A stretch of DNA of 64,000 nt. Source: Planctomycetota bacterium (GTDB lineage: Bacteria; Planctomycetota; UBA1135; UBA2386). Shown here piece by piece: positions 44,019 through 51,778 of the stretch. The notes below the pieces were generated by a model. The model had not been told where the DNA came from. It saw only the letters and a program-made list of their open reading frames with translations, and did not search any database. The stretch lies in contig JANQJF010000068.1 in NCBI GenBank assembly GCA_028281765.1, positions 59,299 to 123,298 on the forward strand. Direction: 5' to 3'. A program made the translations under genes and the position numbers. Numbering within the stretch: position 1 is the stretch's first letter; every line of letters begins with the position of its first letter.

Positions 44019-44447
44019 TCACTTCGCCTTGACGGCGATCGGCTCGGCATACGGATTCGGCGGCATCAAATGATGCGGCAACGGTGCGCGTCGGTACGCC
44101 TCCCCCGGCCCGTAGTTCGTCGCGAGGTAGTCGACGATCTTCTCTTCGACCCCCTCCGGAAACTCCCACAGCCCCTGCGTCGCTTGCATCCAGTCGATCG
44201 TCGTCTGCCACGTCTGCGCGGTGCCGCGCTGCAGCAGGAACTGGCGGGCGGAGTGGCAGGACACGCAGTGCGTCGCGACGAACTCCCAGCCGTCCGCCAT
44301 GACGAGGCCCGTGGCTTCGTGGATGCCGGGTTCGCCGGAGTCCGTGCTGGTCGCGACGGGCTGCGGGTCCGGGGTCTCGGTCGACTCTTGGCGACAGCCC
44401 GCACCGACGAGCGCGAGCGAGGCTGCGAAGAACAACGACCGGATCAC
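44019..44447 (-). CDS. Monohaem c-type cytochrome lipoprotein (SorB-like)
   Basis: A 142-residue exported protein with a GTG start, a lipobox (LALVGAGCRQ) and one haem motif, CVSCH. Its start overlaps the stop of the upstream molybdoenzyme gene by four bases (GTGA), so the two are co-translated. In sulfite dehydrogenase SorAB, SorB is the c-type cytochrome that accepts electrons from the molybdenum subunit. The pairing suggests this role. The segment SARQFLLQRGTAQTWQTTID is typical of small haem proteins of this type. Confidence 0.85.
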   Translation of the reverse strand: MIRSLFFAASLALVGAGCRQESTETPDPQPVATSTDSGEPGIHEATGLVMADGWEFVATHCVSCHSARQFLLQRGTAQTWQTTIDWMQATQGLWEFPEGVEEKIVDYLATNYGPGEAYRRAPLPHHLMPPNPYAEPIAVKAK

Positions 44448-45760
44448 GTGGTCACCTGCACCGCGACGCGGTGGCACGCGTTGTTGAGGTAGCCTTTCGG
44501 GTTCCAGCCGGGCAGGATCATCGGCTGGCTCACGCCTTCGCTGTCGACCGCGCGCGCCCAGACTTCGTAGTAGCCCTGTTCCGGGAAGCGAAGGTTCGCC
44601 GAGAAGTGCTGCCAGGCCAGACGGTTGGCGGGCTCCTTCAGCTCGGCGCGCTGCCAGCGGGAGCCGAAGTCGATCGACACCCAGACCTCGGACACCGCGC
44701 GGTCGCCGGCCCACGCGTGGCCGCGGATCGCGAGCGCGTCGGACTGCCTGTGCGTGATCCCGGACTTCGGCGACGTGATCAGCGACTTGACCGGCATCGA
44801 CTCGATGATCTGCATGTCCTCCTTCGGCACCTGCGTGCCGGGAGCGACGCGGTACTTCGGCACGCGGTACGACGAGCCAGTCATCTTCGCGCCGTCGTGC
44901 ACACGGTCGCGGACTAAGAGTTTGCGCACCCACTTGCCGCACGTCGATGCTGGCCAGCCGCCGGTCACGAGGCGTAGGGGGTGGCCGTTGAGCCACGGCA
45001 GGTCCTCGCCGTTCATCGCGAAGGCGATCAGCGACTCGTCTTCGAGCGCCTTGTGGATCGGGACGCCGCGTGAGATCGGCTGCTTCTCCGGGTCGCCACT
45101 GAGGTGGGTGTCCGCCCCGTAGTACCCGGTGTAGACGGCGTCTTCCTTGACGCCGCACGCCTGCAGCACGTCGCGCATCCGCACGCCGGTCCAGCGCGGA
45201 CAGCCGACGGCGCCGACCGTCCACTGGTTGCCGCGCGCGGGCGGGTTGAATTCGCTCCGGCCGTTGCCGCCGCACTCGATCGTCAGCTGCAGGGTGTGGT
45301 GCTCGAACTCCCGCTTGAGCTCGGGCAGTGTGAACGTGCGCGGCGCGGCGATGGATTCCCCGCTGATCTCGAGCGTCCACTTCGCAGCATCGATCCCGCG
45401 GCGCGGCGGCGGGTGGCCGTTGTTGCGCACGAACAGGCGGGAGCCTGGCGTGATGTCGTCGTCGAGCAGATGGGCCGGGGTTTCCGCGTTGATCGGTCGA
45501 TCGTTGAGGACGGTCAGCCCGTCCTTGCCGGGCAGCGGCTCGGGATCCTGCGAATCGAGCAGCGCCACGGGCACGAGTCCGGCCGGCATCTCACGCCAGA
45601 AAACGATCGGCGCGCCGATCGCGCAGGCGAAGGCGCCACGAGCGGAGAGTTCGAGGAAGCCGCGCCGCGACAGGTCGGTGCGCCGGCCGAAGACGAGGGC
45701 GTCGGCTCGTTCTGGGTCGGAGGAGTAGAGCTCGCGAAGGCCGCGCTCGCGTTTCGGCAT
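44444..45760 (-). CDS. Sulfite-oxidase-family molybdenum cofactor enzyme (SorA-like), Tat-exported
   Basis: A 438-residue protein. The Tat signal is at the N-terminus (DLSRRGFLELSARGAFACAI). The Moco-binding domain follows at about residues 85-290, with Mo-ligating Cys163 in LTIECGGNGRSEFNPPARGN and then WTGVRMRDVLQACG. A C-terminal Ig-like Mo-co dimerisation domain follows (about 320-438). Many family members have CxGNRR where this protein has CGGNGR. Sulfite is the expected substrate, but members acting on other compounds exist. The ATG at 45760 fits the Tat signal; no clear ribosome site was seen. It is upstream of, and overlaps, the cytochrome gene. Confidence 0.88.
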   Translation of the reverse strand: MPKRERGLRELYSSDPERADALVFGRRTDLSRRGFLELSARGAFACAIGAPIVFWREMPAGLVPVALLDSQDPEPLPGKDGLTVLNDRPINAETPAHLLDDDITPGSRLFVRNNGHPPPRRGIDAAKWTLEISGESIAAPRTFTLPELKREFEHHTLQLTIECGGNGRSEFNPPARGNQWTVGAVGCPRWTGVRMRDVLQACGVKEDAVYTGYYGADTHLSGDPEKQPISRGVPIHKALEDESLIAFAMNGEDLPWLNGHPLRLVTGGWPASTCGKWVRKLLVRDRVHDGAKMTGSSYRVPKYRVAPGTQVPKEDMQIIESMPVKSLITSPKSGITHRQSDALAIRGHAWAGDRAVSEVWVSIDFGSRWQRAELKEPANRLAWQHFSANLRFPEQGYYEVWARAVDSEGVSQPMILPGWNPKGYLNNACHRVAVQVTT

Positions 45761-45809
45761 GGGAGGGGATTGTAGAAGGCCTTCGGGTAGGTGCCAGCGT
45801 GAGGCGTCG

Positions 45810-45902
45810 CCCGTGTCGTGCCCGTGCCGGTGCCCACTGCCCGTGCCCGGTCGTGCGTAGGTCACGCACGGGCAGAGGGCACCGGCACGGGCACGACACG
45901 GG
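45810..45902. repeat. 93-bp palindrome with a perfect 26-bp outer stem
   Basis: Outer arms 45810-45835 (cccgtgtcgtgcccgtgccg and on) and 45877-45902 are perfect complements. Inside, ctgcccgtgc and gcacgggcag form a second stem. It lies in the 154-bp gap between the stop of the minus-strand protease gene and the start of the minus-strand molybdoenzyme gene. Similar cgtgcccgtg/cacgggcacgg tracts occur at 2969-3056 and 35270-35295. Confidence 0.8.
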
Positions 45903-45914
45903 CACGGCGTCAGT

Positions 45915-48731
45915 TCACCGAATCACGTTCCCCGCATACTCCACGATCCGCTCCCCGAGCGTCTCCGCATCCGCTCCGAACGCCTTCTCCACATCCAGCT
46001 CGCCCTTCCCTTCGTAGAAGGCCCGCACGTACCCCACCAACTTCTCCCGATACTTCCCATCCTCCGCGTGGAACAGGTACCGACACGCCGCCGTGCTCTG
46101 CGCATAGAACATCGTCATCGGACTGACCATCGCGTACTGCCCGAGCTGGAACGTGCGCCCGATCGGCATCGTCGGCTTCGTGTCCAGGTTGCCGTTGATC
46201 GTGACCTGAGACGCGCCGAGGAGTCCCTTCCACGGCAGCCGATGGCGCGCGGTGCTGTTGCGGATCAGGTCGAGTTCGCTGCTGCGTGGATTGCGCGTTT
46301 CCCACGTGCGGCGGTAGTCGTCGAACACGAATTCCTCGACGAACGACGCGAAGCCCTCGACGATCCAGAAGCCGCGCAGTCCGCCGCGCATCTGGCGCAG
46401 GCTGTTCTTGCCGAAGCCCGGGCCGCGTTCGTCGAGCCAGTGGTGCGTCAGCTCGTGCACGAACGTGCCGCGGACGCGGCGGAACTCGGAGTCGTCCGAC
46501 GGGATGAACATGCGCGAGATGCGCTCGGACGGCGAGTAGTGGCCGGCCGTCCAGTCGATGTCGTGCCCGGCTTTCGCGGCGGGGGAGTGCTTGTGGTATG
46601 CCTCGCGCGATTCGAAGAGAATGATGCGCAGCGGGAGCACGCCTTCGTGCTTCTCGGGGAACATCGATTCGAGCGCACTGCATCCGAGCTCGCCGGCCGA
46701 GAGGCAGCGGGCGACCGCGCCAGGTTGACCGGGCGGGGTGATGACGAGCAGGTTCTCCGTCTGCACGCCGAACAGGTCGGGGCGCCACTTCTCGCAGTGC
46801 AGCGCGATCTCGCTCTGCGCGGGGGTGCCCTTCGCGTCGGGCTGGACGAGCTCGAACTCGACCTGTGCGCACGCCTCGATGAAGTCGAGCCAGGCCTTGG
46901 GCTCGAACGGTTCCGGCGCCGGCATCGACTTCGGGACCTTGGCGCGGATCTTCTTGCAGATGCCGGGGTGGTCGGGGACGTAGTCGAGCATCGCGCGCCA
47001 AAGCGCGTGTAGCGATTCGGTCGGCGCGTCGTCGGGCGTGCGTTCGACGAGGGACCACAGGTGGTCGTGCAGGTTCGCGTCGATGTGGGTGAGGCGATTG
47101 CGGACCTCGGTCTGCACCTTCTTCTGGACGCGCACGCCCTTGCGCCGGCGGACGGCGGCGAGCTTCTTCTCGGCGGCCTGGACGACCTTGTCCTCGACGT
47201 CCGCCGTCCGGGCGAGGGCGATCGTGCGTTCGATCAGCTCGGTGTCGTTCGAGACGCCGACGCGCTGGGCGATCTTCTTCATCGTCTCACGGCGGAACTG
47301 CGCGGCGACGGCGTCGAGCGCGGCCTTCATCCGGGAGGGCGCCGGCCAGCGCAGCGGCGCGTCTTCGGCCGACGTGAGCAGGAGGACGTCGTCGAGCGGG
47401 ACCGTGTCCTTGCGACGCTTCACGGCGCCGTCCAGGACTTCGAACTTCCCTTCCCAGACCGAGCCGTCGGCGAAGAACGCGCGGCCGGGCAGGGTGGTCG
47501 CGTCGACGGCGAGAGCTTCGCCCGTGCCCATGACGAGTCGGTTGCGCCACCGTTCGAGGCGCTGCCCCTTGGTGAGGAGCACGGAGTTGCGCGCGGGGAT
47601 CACGCGCTCGTCCGACTGATTGTCGAGGCGCCAGCGGACCATGCGGTCATCGATCCCGAACGCGAAGCGCGGGTGGTAGACGACGTCGCCGGCGATCGAG
47701 AGCGGGCCGGGATCTTCGGTGAGCTTGCGGTGGAAGTCGCGGTTGGCGAGGCCGAGGATGCGGACCTGCCCCTTGTTCGTGTCGAGCAGCGCGAGCGTGT
47801 CGCCGCTGTTCGGCAGGTTCGTGAACAGGACCAGGCGGTCTCCGAGCAGCGCGGGCGACGCGAGGCGACGACCGCCGAGCGTGCTCGTGCCGCAGAGCAG
47901 GTTGTCCTTCCAGCCGTGCCGCACGTAGCGGAAGACGCGGCCGGCCATCGTTTCGATGCGATTCGCGTGGCTGCGCTGGCCCTTCGGAAGTCGCATCGCT
48001 TTGGGGAAGCCGCTGCGGCGTGAGAGCTGGGTCAACAGCGGCTGGCCCTTGTCCTGCGCCGCGAACAGCACGTTGTCGAACAGCGAGAGTTCGCCGAGAT
48101 AGCCGGAGTCCTGCGACGTCCACACCGGCTTGCATCGTGTGCTCATCCGGCGGACGGACGTCCGATCGACGAAGTAAAGCTCGTCGCGGAACAGCAGCGG
48201 TTCCGACACGTTGCCGGTCTTGCTCTTGTACGCGCTGATGCGCGTCAGCGCGCTGCGCGTGACTCGGTAGGTGGCGATCGTGTTCGGCGCCGTGCGGATC
48301 GCGATCACGCGGTTCCAGATGCTCGGCGCGAGCGGCTGGCTCGTCTTGAACGACAGCGTCGAGCGCATCCGCTTGCCGGTGCGCAGGTCGAGCGAGTGGA
48401 GGTAGCGCTTGTCGCCCTTGTGTACGCACACGACGACCCAGTTGTCCCAGACGAGTGGTTCGCCCTCGATCGGGCCGTCGAACTCGCGGTGCCAGTCGGC
48501 GACGAGTTCGTCCTCGGCCGGCAGCGTCGCGCTCGCGGCGCTACGGCTCACGCAACCGCCGCGGATGTGCCACGTGTCGCGTGGCGCCACCGCGCCATCC
48601 TGCAACGGGTTGCCCTGCTGCGCCGGCACAGCAGGGACCGCGAGTGCGACAGCGGCCAGAACGGCGCAGGACAGGCGAACCGAGATTCGGGACGACGAGC
48701 GGTTCAAGACGGGGCTGACTCCTTCGGACAC
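45915..48731 (-). CDS. Exported propeller-like protein with a C-terminal gluzincin metalloprotease domain
   Basis: A 938-residue protein with a signal peptide (cleavage near AVPAQQ, residue 38). Residues about 50-430 have repeated segments resembling a PQQ-type propeller (LHSLDLRTGKRM, LLFRDELYFVDRTS). About 480-640 are Lys/Arg-rich helical. About 640-938 contain the zinc site: HELTHHW near residue 759 and the downstream Glu in GFWIVEGFASFVEEFVFDDY, a gluzincin pattern (HExxH plus distal Glu). Only the zinc-site call is solid; the substrate is unknown. It is followed by the palindrome at 45810-45902 and lies 12 bp after the amidase gene on the same strand, suggesting a joint transcript. Confidence 0.75.
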   Translation of the reverse strand: MSEGVSPVLNRSSSRISVRLSCAVLAAVALAVPAVPAQQGNPLQDGAVAPRDTWHIRGGCVSRSAASATLPAEDELVADWHREFDGPIEGEPLVWDNWVVVCVHKGDKRYLHSLDLRTGKRMRSTLSFKTSQPLAPSIWNRVIAIRTAPNTIATYRVTRSALTRISAYKSKTGNVSEPLLFRDELYFVDRTSVRRMSTRCKPVWTSQDSGYLGELSLFDNVLFAAQDKGQPLLTQLSRRSGFPKAMRLPKGQRSHANRIETMAGRVFRYVRHGWKDNLLCGTSTLGGRRLASPALLGDRLVLFTNLPNSGDTLALLDTNKGQVRILGLANRDFHRKLTEDPGPLSIAGDVVYHPRFAFGIDDRMVRWRLDNQSDERVIPARNSVLLTKGQRLERWRNRLVMGTGEALAVDATTLPGRAFFADGSVWEGKFEVLDGAVKRRKDTVPLDDVLLLTSAEDAPLRWPAPSRMKAALDAVAAQFRRETMKKIAQRVGVSNDTELIERTIALARTADVEDKVVQAAEKKLAAVRRRKGVRVQKKVQTEVRNRLTHIDANLHDHLWSLVERTPDDAPTESLHALWRAMLDYVPDHPGICKKIRAKVPKSMPAPEPFEPKAWLDFIEACAQVEFELVQPDAKGTPAQSEIALHCEKWRPDLFGVQTENLLVITPPGQPGAVARCLSAGELGCSALESMFPEKHEGVLPLRIILFESREAYHKHSPAAKAGHDIDWTAGHYSPSERISRMFIPSDDSEFRRVRGTFVHELTHHWLDERGPGFGKNSLRQMRGGLRGFWIVEGFASFVEEFVFDDYRRTWETRNPRSSELDLIRNSTARHRLPWKGLLGASQVTINGNLDTKPTMPIGRTFQLGQYAMVSPMTMFYAQSTAACRYLFHAEDGKYREKLVGYVRAFYEGKGELDVEKAFGADAETLGERIVEYAGNVIR

Positions 48732-48743
48732 GGAGCGAGCAGT

Positions 48744-51725
48744 CTACTCGATCGTGATCCGATACCAGGGCATCGTCGTGCCCCAGTCGAACGCCGGCAC
48801 CGACTGGATCGTCAGGCCCGAGATCACGAGCGGTAGCCCGACGAGATTCTGCTGGTTCGGGACCGAGAAGCTCGCGGCGCCGTTGCCGCCCGGATCGAGC
48901 ACGCCCGCGAAGCCCGCAAACACGGAGTCGGACTGACCGAGTGTCGTCGCCATCAGCACGTCGCCGGCCAACGCCAGCAGCTGGCCGTTCGGCAGGGGCA
49001 GCGGGCCGGTGCCGAACGACGCGCCGAGGGCGTAGGTGCGCCCGGCGTCGGCCGGCATGTGGATAGAGATCGGCGCGGTCGAGCCGAGTCCGATCGTAGC
49101 CGGCACCTCGAGCGCGCGACCGTCGAGCAGGAAGCGAAGCGCACGCGACATGACGTCGGCGCGGGTGTCCGGGCTGACGATCGTCTCCAGCGGGAAGCCG
49201 AGGTTCACGACGCGGCTCGAACCCGCGATGCGCTGGATCCCGGCGCCGAGACCGTTCGAGTACTCGAGGCAGACTGTCGAGTTGCCGTCGGACGCCTGGA
49301 GGACGTCCGGCCAGTCGACGTCGTAGGTACCGCCGTTGCCGCTGTCGAACTGCTGTAGCGGGATGTCAGCGAAGATGCCGCCGGGCACGCCGCGGAAGAA
49401 GTAGGTGTTCGCGTCATCGGCGACGAAGTTCGCGCCGAGCTGCGCGTGGTAGAACGCCGTCTCGATCGGGTTGCCTTGGGCCGCGAGGTCCCAGCCAATC
49501 TCGGATCCCGTGACGAGCAGGCGGCCACCCTGCGCGAGATACGCGGTGACCCTCTGCTGCTCGAGAATGTCGAACGTCGAGTCCTGCGTGCTCTCTTCGC
49601 CGCTGGCCCAGTCGACCGCGCGGTAGTCGTTCATCGTGACGAGGCCGATGCGGATCGCGTCGTTCGTCGTCGCGTCGAACGCGAGCGAGAACTCGTTGCC
49701 GCGGCGGATCGCGTCGCCGTGCAGTCGCAGGTAGTCGAACGTGTTGTCCGGCGACTTCACGGTGCGCTCGAGTCGGTCGAAAGCCTGCACCAGCAGCAGT
49801 TCGGCCTCCGGCTTGTGCGACGTGCCGGCGGTCAGTACTTCAGTCGGGAACGAGCGGCCCGTCGCGTTCCACGATCGTACGCGATACGACGCGACCGTGT
49901 CGAATGGCAGCACGCCCGTGTTCCAGGTCGACGCGGTCGTCGTGCCGACTTCGGTGAAGCCCTTGCCGTCCGTCGATTGTTCGATCGTGTAGTGGGTCGC
50001 GTCGCTGCGCGGCAGCCACGTGACGTCGAGGCCGAAGTTGCCGTCCTGTTCGACCGAGACGAAGATCGGCGGCTCGGGCGGGAACGGCGCGTTCGCGTCG
50101 AAGTAGCGCAGGATGCCGCGCGCGATCGCGCGCCCGCCGATGCGCCGGAAGACCGGGTCGTGCAGCGCATCGTGATCGATCAGCCCCGGGGTGTCGTGGA
50201 ACGCGAGCTCGAGCAAGACGCCCGGCATCGTGCTGAGCAGCCGCACCTCGCCGAAGTTCGCCGTCATCTGGCCGCGGTCGGTCCACGTCGAGAAGTACTC
50301 GCTGCGGATGTCGCCGACGATCTGCGTGTGAATCGCGTTCTGCAGCGCCGATGAACCGGGGGTCGCGCCGCCGTTGTAGATGAATGAACTCGTGCCGGTG
50401 CCGCCGCCGGCGTTGGTGTGCAGGGACACGAACGCGTCGGCCCCGCGCCATTCGGCGAAGCGCGGACGGCACGTGACGTCGTCGCTGTTGTCCTGGCCAC
50501 CGGAGACCGAGTTCCAGACCGAGCTCGGCGCGCCGCTGAACTGGGCCCAGTAGCGCGAGCACTCGCGCCACTTCGCCTGGCCGCTCGTGCCGCTGCCGCG
50601 GGGGATCGTGCCGACGCCCGCTCCGACGCGTACGGCGTCCGCGATGATCGCGACCCCGGTGTCCGAGGACTCGTTGCTGAGGGTGATCGTCGCGCCGTTC
50701 GCGGCGTCGAACCAGTAGGACCCGAGGTAGACCCACGTGAGGTTGTCGCGCGTCTGGTCGACGCTGACCTCCTCGACGCCGCCCGTGTGGGTGATGCGGT
50801 AGCGCGCGTCGGTCGTGCGGTTGCCGCTCGCGCGGAACCACGCGTAGACCGGGTGGAGGCCGTCGATCGCGACGGGGACCTGCCACGTCGCTGTCGCCGT
50901 CTCGACGGCGACGGTGTTCGAGAATCGATACGAGCCGCCGTTGTAACCCGAGCTCGACGACGTGAACCACGCGCCGCTTTCGGTGTAGGTCGGGGCACCG
51001 TCGTCGTTGTCGCGGATCGCGTCGACCGCGACTTCGCCGCGCTCCCGGCAGCTGATGACGGCGGCGCCCATGTTCTCGAGATACGGCAACAGGAACCGCA
51101 TCGCGATCTCGTTGGTGTGAATGTCTTCGATCAGGCCGTCGATCAGAGGTCGCTGCGTGGTCCAGCCGAGCGAGCTATGCCAGTAGTAGCCGTGGCCGGC
51201 GGACATCGCGATGACCTTGCCGGAGAGCGCGCCGGGGATCCCGGGGCCGGTTCCGGTCGCGGCCAGGGACTGGCCGGCGGCGAGTTCCTGCGTCGTGAAC
51301 CGTGCGGGAGGTGCGAGCGCCGACTCGAGCGTGCGCGTGGCGCCCGTCGAGTCGGCGAGCAGGATCTGCACGCGTCGCGTCGACGGGGCCGCGAGGATCG
51401 TGGACTTGTTCAGCTGCTCGAGGGCGAGCTCGAGTTCGCCGGTGCGTTCGACGGCCGGCAGGAAGTTCTCGGACAGCACGATCTCGACGGCGTCGCCGAT
51501 CTGGCGCGTGTTCACGAGCGCCGTGCCCGCGGGGATCGCGGTACGCAGACCGAGCGCACGCTCGGTCCGGTGGGGGCCGTGCACGACCTTCGCCAGGACG
51601 CGGTGCAGCGACGGAGACGGGACGTCGACGCGGATCGGGTGCGAGTGGCGGAGCAACAGAGCCTGGCTGGCGGCCGGACCGACGAGTGTCGCGGCCGAAA
51701 CGAGGATCCACGGGAACGTGCGCAT
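48744..51725 (-). CDS. Exported N-acetylmuramoyl-L-alanine amidase-like protein with accessory domains
   Basis: A 993-residue protein with a signal peptide (ending near ASQA). The catalytic amidase_3-type core is split: AMSAGHGYYW (zinc His) and HTNEIAMRFLLPYLENMGAA (Glu) come first, and ADAFVSLHTNAGGGTGTSSF (His) and MPGVLLELAFHDTPGLIDHD (Glu) come after an inserted golvesin/XLY-like domain of about 130 residues (SGYNGGSYRFSNTVAVETAT). A fibronectin type III segment follows, then a Rossmann-like region and the C-terminal beta module. It should cut the bond between MurNAc and the L-Ala of the stem peptide. The insertion inside the catalytic domain is unusual. The ATG at 51725 is set by the signal peptide. 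ppsA lies 53 bp upstream on the same strand. Confidence 0.8.
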   Translation of the reverse strand: MRTFPWILVSAATLVGPAASQALLLRHSHPIRVDVPSPSLHRVLAKVVHGPHRTERALGLRTAIPAGTALVNTRQIGDAVEIVLSENFLPAVERTGELELALEQLNKSTILAAPSTRRVQILLADSTGATRTLESALAPPARFTTQELAAGQSLAATGTGPGIPGALSGKVIAMSAGHGYYWHSSLGWTTQRPLIDGLIEDIHTNEIAMRFLLPYLENMGAAVISCRERGEVAVDAIRDNDDGAPTYTESGAWFTSSSSGYNGGSYRFSNTVAVETATATWQVPVAIDGLHPVYAWFRASGNRTTDARYRITHTGGVEEVSVDQTRDNLTWVYLGSYWFDAANGATITLSNESSDTGVAIIADAVRVGAGVGTIPRGSGTSGQAKWRECSRYWAQFSGAPSSVWNSVSGGQDNSDDVTCRPRFAEWRGADAFVSLHTNAGGGTGTSSFIYNGGATPGSSALQNAIHTQIVGDIRSEYFSTWTDRGQMTANFGEVRLLSTMPGVLLELAFHDTPGLIDHDALHDPVFRRIGGRAIARGILRYFDANAPFPPEPPIFVSVEQDGNFGLDVTWLPRSDATHYTIEQSTDGKGFTEVGTTTASTWNTGVLPFDTVASYRVRSWNATGRSFPTEVLTAGTSHKPEAELLLVQAFDRLERTVKSPDNTFDYLRLHGDAIRRGNEFSLAFDATTNDAIRIGLVTMNDYRAVDWASGEESTQDSTFDILEQQRVTAYLAQGGRLLVTGSEIGWDLAAQGNPIETAFYHAQLGANFVADDANTYFFRGVPGGIFADIPLQQFDSGNGGTYDVDWPDVLQASDGNSTVCLEYSNGLGAGIQRIAGSSRVVNLGFPLETIVSPDTRADVMSRALRFLLDGRALEVPATIGLGSTAPISIHMPADAGRTYALGASFGTGPLPLPNGQLLALAGDVLMATTLGQSDSVFAGFAGVLDPGGNGAASFSVPNQQNLVGLPLVISGLTIQSVPAFDWGTTMPWYRITIE

Positions 51726-51778
51726 CCCGGGATTGTAGCGCGATCCTCGCCGCGTGCCCGTGACCCTCTCGCTCCGGC

